Assembly (NCBI RefSeq): GCF_016056295.1
Contig: NZ_JAECZB010000093.1
Span: forward strand, 1-64,000
Origin: Atlanticothrix silvestris CENA357
Lineage (GTDB): Bacteria > Cyanobacteriota > Cyanobacteriia > Cyanobacteriales > Nostocaceae
DNA length: 64,000 bases
Direction of reading: 5' to 3'
Part shown: one piece after another, positions 55,885 to 64,000 of the stretch
How the letters are laid out: the number at the start of each line of letters is the position of its first letter
Position numbering within the stretch: position 1 is the stretch's first letter
The notes under the pieces: generated by a model
Told to the model about the DNA's origin: nothing
The model's input: the letters and a program-made list of their open reading frames with translations, nothing else
The model's database searches: none
Translations under genes and position numbers: made by a program

Positions 55885-55922
55885 AAAACCTTGTACAGAA
55901 TAGTTCTATACAAGGTTTTGAT
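55885..55922. terminator. Terminator between convergent genes
   Basis: AAAACCTTGTA (55885-55895) and TACAAGGTTTT (55909-55919) form a perfect 11-bp stem. A/T-rich flanks on both sides allow termination of the SGNH hydrolase transcript and of the leftward secreted-protein gene. Confidence 0.8.
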
Positions 55923-55954
55923 TTAACCTATTTCACGCCATCCGAAATATAATT

Positions 55955-58564
55955 CTAAATGACCTCTTCAAAGTTGACCATAAAGGGGTTGCCCTTAACT
56001 GGATTAGAGAATCCATGCATAAAAATGAGGTTCTCTCCATTTGATCCGACAAAATTTATCCGTTCTCTATTCCAATTAAACCCATCATTGACCATGTAGT
56101 TAACAACTTGTTTGCCACCGAAGTCCATCACTGACATCACATGAGCATACATAGCTTTATCTGGTCCAGAACCACCAAATCCGGCACCGTCTGTTGATAC
56201 TGCGACACTTACAGGGTCTTTCAGACGGGAATCCCGTAATACTCCGTTGATTATGCCATTGTAAAATGCGTAATAAATAGCTCGATCACCACGACTAACA
56301 ATGAACAAGTCATCGTTGGCAGTGCTATAAAATCCATGAAACATCTGAACTGGATTTTTACCGACTTGGAATAATTTAAACGGATTATCAGAAACAGCAG
56401 CCGTAGCATTTGGATAAATTAGCGACTGGACATCATACATTCGCACAGCACCATCCATAGAAGCGATGTATGCCGTCATCAAAGGCTTGCGTTCTTCACC
56501 ATAGTTTTGTGATCTTGGATTTTTAGCAGTATTGTACCAGTTACCTGTTGCAACAGATGTTGGTTGATTAATAGTCAACACTTTCGATACAACTGGCATC
56601 TGCTCTGGTGCGTAACTAAACGTGTGTGGCCATTGGTTAGAAGCTGTACCTTCATTCTTCGTTTGATCAAAGTTCGCCTGAGTAGTCAAGTTCATCTTAC
56701 GATAGTACTTTAGCAGAGGACGGAGGTCGATAAATGCAACCTTGTTTTCTGCCCGTGAACTGACGATCGCATATCCACTTTGAGCTGTCTGCTTCCACTT
56801 ATTATTATTGACATCATCCCATTGTCTGCTGTACCAAGTGTTACGTACTGACTGGGAATTCAAATCGTCATTTAGGTTATCATTAAACCCTCGAGCATGA
56901 CCCAATACTGTACTCACTGTCACATCGATCGCATTCGGTGCCGCAAATGGCAGATCAACATAACCAATCACTTTGAGACCTTTAACAGTTGGCCATCCTG
57001 GCAACCCCCAGTAAAACCTGTTCTCCTGAGCTAATTGGCGCGTTTTCGCCGCTAAAACTGCTACCTGTCCTTTGCGATTAACAGTGTCCCAAACAGTTAC
57101 TAACACAAACTCATTGTTGTTGGTAACTGTCATTGCTGTCGGGACTTTCCCCGCATCAAGTTTTGTTGAAAGGTAGCTATACCCTTCCGAAGTATATGCA
57201 TCGTTGCCAGTTCCGGCAATCCCTATCAGTCCATTCTGGAAGGCTAAAAAACCAGTCACAGAGGCACCACCAACTCCTCTAGCTGTTGCAACTGGTGGTA
57301 GCGGCAATGTACTACCAGAAGCATCATAATATTCCTTAACAGCTGGGGTCGTAGGAGTACTAATATTATTCCGATTCCACCAATCCCCAATCCATTCTGC
57401 ACGTGCTCTCAAGCACAACCCATTGTCGACGAAGCTGATGACTCCATCAGAATTTCGCATGTTTGATGAGCCGAACTTATACTCGGCAGGCGCATCTGCA
57501 TCAGGTGAAAACAACATTTGACCCGATGTCATCCAAGCTGCTCCTGGGTCGCCGTCTGTTCCTGGATTTACTCGGCACCAAGCGCCAGCATTTTTGCGAA
57601 TAATACCGTCACTTGATGGCTGATATACTAACGGAAATGATTCTTCTGTGGTGTGAAAGTCGCTATATTTGGGACCGAAACGATAATCGATCATTTCGCG
57701 CTTGTGATAATTCTGCGCTACATTGGTGTATTCTGTCCAATTTATACTTCCATCAGCATTGAGAATCCTCTCTTTCCAGGAAGTACTGCTACTAGGTGTT
57801 GGAGTCGGTGTCGGAGTCGGTGTCGGTGTTGGAGTCGGTGTCGGAGTCGGAGTCGGAGTCGTTGTTGATTGGGCAACAGCAACAAAATTGATGTCACGAA
57901 AATAGTTGCTATTACGGTAGGAGCTATTCGGGAAATTTCCGCGAGTTGAGTTATACACTCCATTGTTAAGGTCAGCAACTGAGCTAAGATTACCATTGAC
58001 TATGGAACTAGCTAATTGATTTTCTGTGTAGGCATAATGGCTATTCGCGTTCACAGAAACCACATAAGTCGTATTAGCTCGAATATTCAATGGTGTACTT
58101 AGAGCCTGTTTCTGCCAACCAGAAGCAGTTTCGTTACTAAAAGTGACGCTGGACAGGAGAGTTCCTGTTGCTGACCAGATTTTACCAATATGAGTTCCTG
58201 TCTCGCTGGCAGGTTTCCAATAGCGAATGGAGCTAATCTGTCCGTCTGTGGTACTGCGGAATTTCATCCCTAATTCGTAGGGAGCTCCATCAGTCTTGGA
58301 AATACTAGGAACTTGAGTTGTAAAAACTGTGCTTGTGGATGAAGTTGTCTGTGCTAATTTTATGTTGGTTAAAAATTTCTTTAGACTACCACTCTCAACA
58401 GAGTTAGTGTTCTTGTCTTTGACTGTGATTGAATAGGTTGCTATTGGGGATGTATTCGTTTGAGTTAGAGTAGCTGCATTGGTTGTAACCGCACCAATGA
58501 AAGCAATACAAAATAGAACAGCAGGAGAAGATACTGCTGTCAGAACGTTATTAAAAAGCTTCAT
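55955..58564 (-). CDS. Secreted DUF4082 protein with Pro-Thr linker and propeller-like C-terminus
   Basis: The 869-residue protein has a signal peptide (1-30, ending TNA-A), a DUF4082-type beta-sandwich (about 80-230: YELGMKFRSTTDGQISSIRYWK, ANTTYVVSVNANSHYA), a Pro-Thr repeat linker (about 234-257) and a large C-terminal region of repeated beta strands (MTVTNNNEFVLVTVWD, TAYIASMDGAVRMYD, DDLFIVSRGDRAIYYAF) that looks like a beta-propeller. DUF4082 domains often sit in carbohydrate-active or extracellular proteins. It is probably exported and may bind the polysaccharide or serve as an envelope component. It is convergent with the SGNH hydrolase gene. Identity of the C-terminal fold is a guess. 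Confidence 0.8.
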   Translation of the reverse strand: MKLFNNVLTAVSSPAVLFCIAFIGAVTTNAATLTQTNTSPIATYSITVKDKNTNSVESGSLKKFLTNIKLAQTTSSTSTVFTTQVPSISKTDGAPYELGMKFRSTTDGQISSIRYWKPASETGTHIGKIWSATGTLLSSVTFSNETASGWQKQALSTPLNIRANTTYVVSVNANSHYAYTENQLASSIVNGNLSSVADLNNGVYNSTRGNFPNSSYRNSNYFRDINFVAVAQSTTTPTPTPTPTPTPTPTPTPTPTPSSSTSWKERILNADGSINWTEYTNVAQNYHKREMIDYRFGPKYSDFHTTEESFPLVYQPSSDGIIRKNAGAWCRVNPGTDGDPGAAWMTSGQMLFSPDADAPAEYKFGSSNMRNSDGVISFVDNGLCLRARAEWIGDWWNRNNISTPTTPAVKEYYDASGSTLPLPPVATARGVGGASVTGFLAFQNGLIGIAGTGNDAYTSEGYSYLSTKLDAGKVPTAMTVTNNNEFVLVTVWDTVNRKGQVAVLAAKTRQLAQENRFYWGLPGWPTVKGLKVIGYVDLPFAAPNAIDVTVSTVLGHARGFNDNLNDDLNSQSVRNTWYSRQWDDVNNNKWKQTAQSGYAIVSSRAENKVAFIDLRPLLKYYRKMNLTTQANFDQTKNEGTASNQWPHTFSYAPEQMPVVSKVLTINQPTSVATGNWYNTAKNPRSQNYGEERKPLMTAYIASMDGAVRMYDVQSLIYPNATAAVSDNPFKLFQVGKNPVQMFHGFYSTANDDLFIVSRGDRAIYYAFYNGIINGVLRDSRLKDPVSVAVSTDGAGFGGSGPDKAMYAHVMSVMDFGGKQVVNYMVNDGFNWNRERINFVGSNGENLIFMHGFSNPVKGNPFMVNFEEVI
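57795..57863 (-). repeat. Hexamer-type tandem repeat encoding the Pro-Thr linker
   Basis: About eleven copies of GGTGTC/GGAGTC (on the plus strand), read on the minus strand as alternating Pro and Thr codons. The repeat is prone to length change without losing frame and joins the two folded parts of the secreted protein. Confidence 0.9.
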
Positions 58565-59344
58565 AAGAACCTCATCCGCCGATTATCTATGATGTTGCGA
58601 ACACACTTCTATATCCAGAAGTTCAGAAGTATTTAGGGGTACACACCGAAAACTTGAATTGCATGAAAAAGTTAACTACTTTTGGTAGCTTTTTAACAGT
58701 AGGCCAATTATGGTAAGCCGTAAAACTTACCTACAGAACAAACTTGAACTAAACCTTAAATTGTGGCTAACACTAAGTTAAATCGATGAAAAAACTAGGT
58801 TTTGGGAGAGTGGTTTTGAATCTGATCGCACAAATTCAAGAAATGCTATGAACAGTTAACTGCTACCTCCTCAGTAAAACTTGAAAGTTTTTTATTCCGC
58901 ATGGGTAAATTTACCATAAATTCACATAACGTCAATAGTATTACAGTAAAATTACGTGCATTTAATCGCATGAAAAAACCGTAAAAACTATAACTAGCAA
59001 GATTTTTGACAAAAAATAAATTTAAATTTATCGTGCTAAACCACTGATTATTTCGTATGTAACACATACTTCAATAGGAAATATTTTGTTTATTTAAAAA
59101 GACAATAGTAGAGTTTTTGTAAGGATTTACATCATTTTAATATTGCCCAAACTGTTGCCATGTAAGCATTGGCATCAAATTTTGAAAATCCAATTATTAA
59201 TAACTTGCGGAAAATAGCTTGACTTCCTAGCTGATTGCAAATAAGATTTAAATCCAATGATGAAATAAAATTAAAAGCCTTTCTGTGACTCACTTTTAAA
59301 CATCTGAATCCTCAAGACTTTTTTAAAAATCATAAGTTAAATTT
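58565..59344. other. Long intergenic region between divergent genes
   Basis: About 780 AT-rich bases that should hold promoters for the leftward secreted protein and the rightward DUF218 gene. A small hairpin GGTAAG-CCGTAAAA-CTTACC lies at 58712-58731. No RNA gene, repeat family or confident promoter was recognised. Confidence 0.5.
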
Positions 59345-59938
59345 ATGAGAGGATGGGTAAAATTATCCAAGTGTCAACTTACAAAATATTTGATTTTGGC
59401 TCCAGTAATTTTTATCCTGACGATACTGCTTATCATTCCTGCACGTCTAGCGATCGCCTTTTATCAAGCACCACAACCCCAAGCTATTCTTATGCTTGGT
59501 GGCACCACCCTAGGAGAACGAGAAAAATTTACTGCCGAATTTGCTCGTTGGTATCCATCCCTAAAAATTTGGGTTTCTTCTGGTATCCCTTCCAATAAAA
59601 TACGCAAAATTTTTAAAGATGCAGATATTTTAGATAGCCGTCTTTACTTGGATTATCGTGCTGTTGATACAGTTACTAACTTCACTACCCTCGTTCAAGA
59701 TTTTAGACAACGCAAAATACAGCACTTATACCTGATTACTTCCGACTTTCACATGGCCAGAGCTGAAGCGATAGCTACTCTTGTCCTAGGTAGCCGAGGT
59801 ATTGCCTTTACTCCACTTTCTGTGCCATCAGACCAACCCAAAGAAACCACCCTTCATATAATTCGTGATATTGCTCGCTCTCTACTTTGGATTTTTACCA
59901 GTCGTACAGGTGCGAGTTTTAATCCGAATGTTGATTGA
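59345..59938 (+). CDS. DUF218/YdcF-ElyC-type membrane-anchored protein
   Basis: The 197-residue protein has a membrane helix (about 14-36) and a DUF218 (YdcF-like) domain with AILMLGGTTLGEREKFTAEF, the conserved VDTVTNF segment and LITSDFHMARAEAI near 140. Relatives such as ElyC and SanA influence envelope polysaccharide or peptidoglycan precursor metabolism in E. coli. It directly precedes a WcaF-like acetyltransferase; their frames are separated by eight bases. Connection with the upstream glycan locus is plausible, but the molecular function is unknown. No strong ribosome site. Confidence 0.87.
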   Translation: MRGWVKLSKCQLTKYLILAPVIFILTILLIIPARLAIAFYQAPQPQAILMLGGTTLGEREKFTAEFARWYPSLKIWVSSGIPSNKIRKIFKDADILDSRLYLDYRAVDTVTNFTTLVQDFRQRKIQHLYLITSDFHMARAEAIATLVLGSRGIAFTPLSVPSDQPKETTLHIIRDIARSLLWIFTSRTGASFNPNVD

Positions 59939-59946
59939 GTATAAAT

Positions 59947-60486
59947 ATGCGTTTAGATAGCTACACTTTAGGTACTTATACTCCAGGCGCACCCTATTGG
60001 AAGCAACTTCTTTGGTATTTTGTGGGTTCGCCCTTCGTTGAGAGTTACTGGCTCCCGATATCAAGCTTAAAAGTTTGGATACTCCGTTGCTTTGGAGCGC
60101 AAATTGGTCAAGGTGTCCGTATCAAGCCAGGGGTAAGAGTAAAGTTTCCTTGGCGGTTAACTGTAGGCGATTATGTTTGGATTGGTGAAGGTGCCTGGAT
60201 CGATAACTTGGCTGCTGTCACTATAGAAAATCATGTTTGCCTATCTCAAGGTGTCTATCTCTGCACCGGCAATCATGACTGGAATCATCCTGATTTTCAA
60301 CTAATTCCTGCCCCAATTCATATTCAGGAGAGTAGTTGGATTGCAGCCAAGTCAGTAATTGGGCCTGGAGTCACTGTTGGTAAGGGTGCAGTACTGACTT
60401 TAGGTGGAGTTACTGGGCGATCTTTAGAACCAATGATAATTTATGCAGGTAATCCAGCTCAACCCATAAAAGAACGAAAACTTTGA
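59947..60486 (+). CDS. WcaF-like hexapeptide-repeat acetyltransferase
   Basis: The 179-residue left-handed beta-helix protein has RCFGAQIGQGVRIKPGVRVKFP, GDYVWIGEGAWIDNLAAV and the catalytic-type GNHDWNHPDF (about 106-115), with AGNPAQPIKERK at the end, as in WcaF and related polysaccharide O-acetyltransferases. It probably acetylates a sugar using acetyl-CoA. I chose ATG 59947, which begins LDSYTLG; a TTG at 59935 in frame would overlap the stop of the DUF218 gene. The two genes are probably one unit. Its substrate could be a sugar of the adjacent polymer. Confidence 0.88.
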   Translation: MRLDSYTLGTYTPGAPYWKQLLWYFVGSPFVESYWLPISSLKVWILRCFGAQIGQGVRIKPGVRVKFPWRLTVGDYVWIGEGAWIDNLAAVTIENHVCLSQGVYLCTGNHDWNHPDFQLIPAPIHIQESSWIAAKSVIGPGVTVGKGAVLTLGGVTGRSLEPMIIYAGNPAQPIKERKL

Positions 60487-60630
60487 TATAAATTTTGCGA
60501 TCGCATTGGCTGGCGCAGTCACAACAAGGCGTTTAAGGTACACTTTTGAGTACATTCAATTTTTTATTTGTGCCTTTACTTGAGAAAATAAACATGTATG
60601 CGACCAGCCTTGTAATCAAAATATTTTAAA

Positions 60631-61566
60631 ATGGCTGAATTTTTCTCTACTTACGGCTCGCTGATTGTCTCAATGGTATTAGGGGCACTACTGGGACTAT
60701 CACTTTATTTACCCTTGATGACTGGGCAACTATCATTAGCAAGTCCTGGCTTTTATGCTTTAGGTGGATATATTGCAGCAATTTTATCTACAAAAATTTT
60801 TATATCTAGTAGTAGTTTATATCCCATTCCATTATTATTATTGGAGATGTTAATTGCTGGTGTAATTTCAGGTTTACTGGGTGCAGCAGTGGGAATTCCG
60901 GCGTTGAGATTACGAGGAATTTATTTAGCGATCGCTACCATCGCTTTTGTAGAAATCCTGCGAGTTGTATCCTTAAATTTAGAAATTACAGGCGGTGCTG
61001 TAGGTATTTTTGGCATTCCTCAGCCCTTCGCAACTCAAATTGAATATTTGTGGATTGCTCTACCATTACTATTAATAAGTATGGTAGTGTTTTATCGTTT
61101 GGAGCGTATTCGCGTAGGCAGAGCGTTTACAGCTATCCGCGAAGATGAATTAGCAGCAGGAGCAATGGGTATTAACCCCACTTACTATAAAGTTTTAGCC
61201 TTTACCCTAGGAGCAATTGTCGCAGGGGTTGTAGGTGCTATTAGTGCCCATTTTCTCAACACTTGGAATGCTCGTCAAGGCACTTTTGATGCTAGTATTA
61301 TATACTTAACTTTTGTATTAATTGGTGGTTCAAGAACTTTTTTAGGTTCTGTAGTAGGTGGTATGGTATTTACAGCCTTACCTGAAATTTTGCGAGGGCT
61401 AGCTGATACAGGTGGTTTACCTAATTGGTTAGCACAATTTTTACGTGATGGAAGATTAATTATTTTTGGCTTACTAATTGTTGTAGGAACAATCTTCTTT
61501 CCTCAAGGTTTGGTGACTCCAGATATTTTTAAAATAGTTAAATTTAGAAATAAGTCAAGCAGGTAA
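60631..61566 (+). CDS. Branched-chain amino-acid ABC transporter permease (LivM type)
   Basis: An integral membrane subunit for amino-acid uptake at the plasma membrane. The 311-residue protein has about nine hydrophobic segments and the LivM signature LRLRGIYLAIATIAFVEILR and RIRVGRAFTAIREDELAAGAMGIN, where the EAA-like loop docks the ATPase. A LivG-type ATPase gene follows after 25 bases; the second permease LivH, LivF and the binding protein are absent here. Heterocystous cyanobacteria have a dispersed N-I neutral amino-acid transporter (Nat) of this type, which is one possible identity. Confidence 0.9.
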   Translation: MAEFFSTYGSLIVSMVLGALLGLSLYLPLMTGQLSLASPGFYALGGYIAAILSTKIFISSSSLYPIPLLLLEMLIAGVISGLLGAAVGIPALRLRGIYLAIATIAFVEILRVVSLNLEITGGAVGIFGIPQPFATQIEYLWIALPLLLISMVVFYRLERIRVGRAFTAIREDELAAGAMGINPTYYKVLAFTLGAIVAGVVGAISAHFLNTWNARQGTFDASIIYLTFVLIGGSRTFLGSVVGGMVFTALPEILRGLADTGGLPNWLAQFLRDGRLIIFGLLIVVGTIFFPQGLVTPDIFKIVKFRNKSSR

Positions 61567-61591
61567 ATTCCAAATATGTAACTTGTCAATA

Positions 61592-62383
61592 ATGTCGCAT
61601 AGTAATTCAATAGATAGCAACAATATAGCCTTAGAAGTAAAATCTTTGACTCGCCGCTTCGGGGGTTTGGTAGCGGTGAATAATGTTTCTTTTACAGTCA
61701 ATAAACATGAGATTTTTGGATTGATTGGCCCTAATGGTGCTGGAAAAACAACACTATTTAATTTGATTACAGCCTTAATACCAGCTTCTAGTGGAGAATT
61801 GCGTTACCAAAATACATTAATTTCTCAGTTGCGTCCCCATCAAATTGCTGGATTAGGTATTGCTCGAACATTCCAAAATATCCGTTTGTTTGGGGAATTA
61901 TCAGCATTAGAAAATGTGATAATTGCTCGGCATTTACATACTAAAAGCAACATATTTACAGGAATTTTGGGATTACCACCTGCTCCTGGGGAGGAATATA
62001 AAAGCAGACAGAAAGCTTTGGAATTATTAGATTTGGTGGGTTTAAGCGATCGCGCCAAAGAAAAAGCCAAAAACTTCGCTTATGGTGATCAACGCCGCTT
62101 AGAAATTGCCCGCGCCTTAGCCTTAGAACCACAAATCTTACTTCTTGATGAACCCGCTGCTGGGATGAATCCCAGTGAAAAGCAATATCTGAGTAAATTT
62201 ATCCGCAATCTCCGCGATCGCTTCAACCTGACAATTATCTTAATTGAACATCATGTCCCTTTAGTTATGGGCTTGTGCGATCGCATTGCTGTTTTAGATT
62301 TTGGACAATTAATTGCCTTGGGTAAACCATCTGTAGTGAGAAATGATCCGGCTGTGATTGAAGCTTATTTAGGAAATGAGTAA
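61592..62383 (+). CDS. Branched-chain amino-acid ABC transporter ATPase (LivG type)
   Basis: The 263-residue ATPase has Walker A GPNGAGKTT (near 46), the LivG-specific GIARTFQNIRLFGELSALENVIIARH and Walker B LLLDEPAAGMNP with the signature region YGDQRRLEIARAL, in which the ABC signature is YGDQR rather than LSGGQ, as usual for LivG. I chose ATG 61592; a TTG at 61583 in frame would add three residues. It is 25 bases downstream of the LivM-type gene and convergent with the lipoprotein gene. Completing subunits must be encoded elsewhere. Confidence 0.92.
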   Translation: MSHSNSIDSNNIALEVKSLTRRFGGLVAVNNVSFTVNKHEIFGLIGPNGAGKTTLFNLITALIPASSGELRYQNTLISQLRPHQIAGLGIARTFQNIRLFGELSALENVIIARHLHTKSNIFTGILGLPPAPGEEYKSRQKALELLDLVGLSDRAKEKAKNFAYGDQRRLEIARALALEPQILLLDEPAAGMNPSEKQYLSKFIRNLRDRFNLTIILIEHHVPLVMGLCDRIAVLDFGQLIALGKPSVVRNDPAVIEAYLGNE

Positions 62384-62402
62384 GGTAGCAATATTTCATT
62401 AC

Positions 62403-63128
62403 CTAATTCTGATCTTTTAGAATGTAAGACTTACTTTCTTGCTCTATTTGCTCACTAATAATTTCTGTTCCCATACTGGGTTTTTCTAGATTAACTCTAA
62501 TAAAATTAATTTTATCTTCTGCTGTAAATTTTTTGTTATTATCAGAATCCTTAATAATTTTTAGGAAAATTGCATTTTGACTAGGCACTACAACCCAGTT
62601 GATAATTTTAGTATTATTTGGAGTAATTTGTTGGAGATTCTTGCCTGACAAATCGGAAATATATCCAATAATTGCATCTTTGTTATTGACTTTTTGATCT
62701 TTATTTGTGTCTTCATCCAGGATTTTATATAACCAAACTCTAATAGGAGCTTTCCCTGTAGTCTTTACTTCTAATAAATCGAAGGAACTAATAATAGCTT
62801 TTCTATTTAATAAAAGGTGAGACACGCCATCTTGTTTATGGTAAAAAATAATATTGTGTAGTTGGCTATTATTTCTTTCATAAGAACGCGAAAAATCCCA
62901 ACTTTTATCTTGCTTTTGATTTTGCACTGCAAGATTAACTGGAATCATCAAATAATCTGATTGTTCTTTAATAACCAAGTCACCATAAATAATACTTGGT
63001 TGTGGCTGTGGCTCGCCAGTCGCCTTTGCCTGTTCTACTTTTTTGGTAACGCTTGGCTCACAGGAACAAGAAAAGGTGGCTATACTGACAGCTATAAATA
63101 TTTTCTTCCACATAAGACAGTTATTCAT
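62403..63128 (-). CDS. Lipoprotein with EF-hand-like calcium loops
   Basis: I recognise no named family. The 241-residue protein starts with a short hydrophobic signal (about 8-19) followed by Cys residues in FSCSC (20-24), a plausible lipoprotein site, then a Pro/Gln-rich linker. Two loops have the spacing of EF-hand or dockerin calcium sites: DEDTNKDQKVNNKD (near 137) and DSDNNKKFTAED (near 193). The body in between is beta-rich. It faces convergently the LivG gene 19 bases away. Function unknown; calcium-dependent adhesion or regulation is a possibility. Confidence 0.6.
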   Translation of the reverse strand: MNNCLMWKKIFIAVSIATFSCSCEPSVTKKVEQAKATGEPQPQPSIIYGDLVIKEQSDYLMIPVNLAVQNQKQDKSWDFSRSYERNNSQLHNIIFYHKQDGVSHLLLNRKAIISSFDLLEVKTTGKAPIRVWLYKILDEDTNKDQKVNNKDAIIGYISDLSGKNLQQITPNNTKIINWVVVPSQNAIFLKIIKDSDNNKKFTAEDKINFIRVNLEKPSMGTEIISEQIEQESKSYILKDQN

Positions 63129-63676
63129 TAAATTATTCCACTCTAATATGTAACCGTCCTATTGTATTCGCTGCGGAACAATCGTCCAGAATCATATTGA
63201 AAATCAAAACTCTTATAAAATTTAAAAACCCGGTCTAGGTTGACCAGGTTTCTAAAAGTTTAGAGATTTCAAATTGTTAAACTTGTTAGTTAATTAAGAG
63301 ATTCAACAACTAAGGTGGACATAACAACTAGCAAACTCAGCATTTTTTGTTTTTCCGCTTTGGGATTTGGCGTTGCCTTGAAAATCAGGCTTTTTGCCAC
63401 TTAACTATTGGTATGCCGATATTTGCTTGGGCTGATGACAGGGGACACAAAGTCATTTACCCGTTTAGTTTGTTTACGCTTTGTTTGGTGTCCTGCTATT
63501 TAATTTAGCACTCACTTGCAGATGATCAACCCTCAGTTTACTAAAGTTGACGTTTTGTAGAATTTTGCAATATACATGCTGATATTCTATAAAGCATCAA
63601 CGCTTTGATCCCCAGCTACCTTTTAAAGATATTAAGACTGATATTCAAGAGACAACACTGCTAAATATACGGAATT
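63129..63676. other. Intergenic region between the lipoprotein and aldo/keto reductase genes
   Basis: About 550 bases. The only clear structure is the hairpin at 63226-63251. Short open frames at about 63315 and 63413 (about 30 codons each) show no recognisable coding character. Confidence 0.45.
63210..63251 (-). terminator. Possible minus-strand terminator
   Basis: On the minus strand AAACCTGGTC and GACCGGGTTT (63251-63226) pair with one mismatch around AACCTA, followed by TTAAATTTTA. It lies about 425 bases after the aldo/keto reductase stop and upstream of the lipoprotein gene. Confidence 0.45.
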
Positions 63677-64000
63677 TTACCAGTTCCACATAACTGGATT
63701 GTCATCAAGATGGTCGGTTACAATGCGCCCGATCGCATCTATTTCGGCAATTTCATCGGCAGAAAGTTTCAGATTGCCTGCTAGGGCGTTGTCTATTGCT
63801 TGTTGGGGATAACGCGCACCTGCGACCGCATTGGTTTGAGGTTGAGCAATTAACCAAGCTAACACCAACTGAGCCAATGTAGAATTATGTCGCTTAGCGA
63901 TCGGACGTAATTTTTCTAAAGCTTTTTGGGCGCGTTCAAAATTTTCGCCTTGAAACAGTTTATTCTTAGCACAGTTATCTTCTGGATCAAATTTCTGATC
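63677..64000 (-). CDS. Aldo/keto reductase, C-terminal part
   Basis: The reading frame is open to the window edge and the start lies beyond it. The visible 107 residues are the end of an NADPH-dependent aldo/keto reductase: FQGENFERAQKALEKLRPIAKRH, then TLAQLVLAWLIAQPQTNAVAGARYPQQAIDNALAG, which is the cofactor-binding end of the barrel, and the C-terminal helix LSADEIAEIDAI. The TTG at 63877 is only an internal codon. Substrate cannot be predicted from this part. Confidence 0.92.
   Translation of the reverse strand, partial: DQKFDPEDNCAKNKLFQGENFERAQKALEKLRPIAKRHNSTLAQLVLAWLIAQPQTNAVAGARYPQQAIDNALAGNLKLSADEIAEIDAIGRIVTDHLDDNPVMWNW

Noticed and set aside
57653-57905. Plus-strand ORFs rich in Cys/Arg or Gly/Val over the repeat
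   Set aside because: They arise from the hexamer repeat read antisense to the secreted-protein gene.
63315-63404. Short frame starting at GTG 63315, about 29 codons, hydrophobic
   Set aside because: No ribosome spacing to support it and no conserved text; too short to claim as a signal peptide gene or relic.

Overview
The window looks like chromosome from a filamentous, probably heterocyst-forming (Nostocales-like) cyanobacterium. It carries a photosystem II D2 gene, a ferrochelatase with a chlorophyll-binding tail, an SLH/OprB-type cyanobacterial porin, many copies of the HIP1 octamer (GCGATCGC), short heptamer tandem repeats, and AT-rich intergenic DNA. I did not identify the species. No rRNA, tRNA, CRISPR array or prophage was seen.

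Region 1 (1-11.3 kb) is housekeeping. It holds the 3' part of a psbD that is not followed by psbC, a structured ~300-nt transcription unit with a 23-codon ORF behind a near-perfect Shine-Dalgarno sequence, a pterin dehydratase, an outer-membrane porin, an Rrf2 regulator beside cysK and a J-domain protein, a tandem two-domain 6-pyruvoyl-tetrahydropterin-synthase-like protein, a DUF427 protein and SbcC. Region 2 (11.3-14.6 kb) is a relic zone: a scrap of an EAL domain, an internally deleted IS630 transposase, a transposase N-terminal fragment, and one intact GCS2-type ligase. Region 3 (14.6-20.4 kb) has hemH, an APC permease, a [2Fe-2S] ferredoxin, tex and a small membrane protein.

Region 4 (20.5-60.5 kb) is a large cell-surface polysaccharide locus and the main content of the window. 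A Wzc-like chain-length/tyrosine-kinase-like protein is transcribed leftward. Rightward are a Wzm/Wzt ABC exporter with a Wzt carbohydrate-binding tail and two nucleotide-sugar cassettes. The first (acetyltransferase, Gfo/Idh/MocA oxidoreductase, DegT aminotransferase) fits a diacetamido-uronic acid. The second (unknown two-domain protein, formyltransferase, SDR epimerase/dehydratase, DegT aminotransferase) fits an N-formylated amino sugar. These are followed by thirteen putative glycosyltransferases in all (one lies upstream at 24.0 kb), an SDR epimerase, a Wzy-like polymerase, an AsnB-type amidotransferase and an SGNH hydrolase. A leftward secreted DUF4082/propeller protein and a DUF218 plus WcaF-like acetyltransferase pair flank the end. 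No initiating phosphoglycosyltransferase, Wzx flippase or Wza channel is visible, so the pathway needs partners elsewhere. The sugar pathways and the polymer itself are inferences from gene families.

Region 5 (60.6-64 kb) has a LivM/LivG-type amino-acid ABC pair, a lipoprotein with EF-hand-like loops, and the C-terminal part of an aldo/keto reductase cut by the window end.
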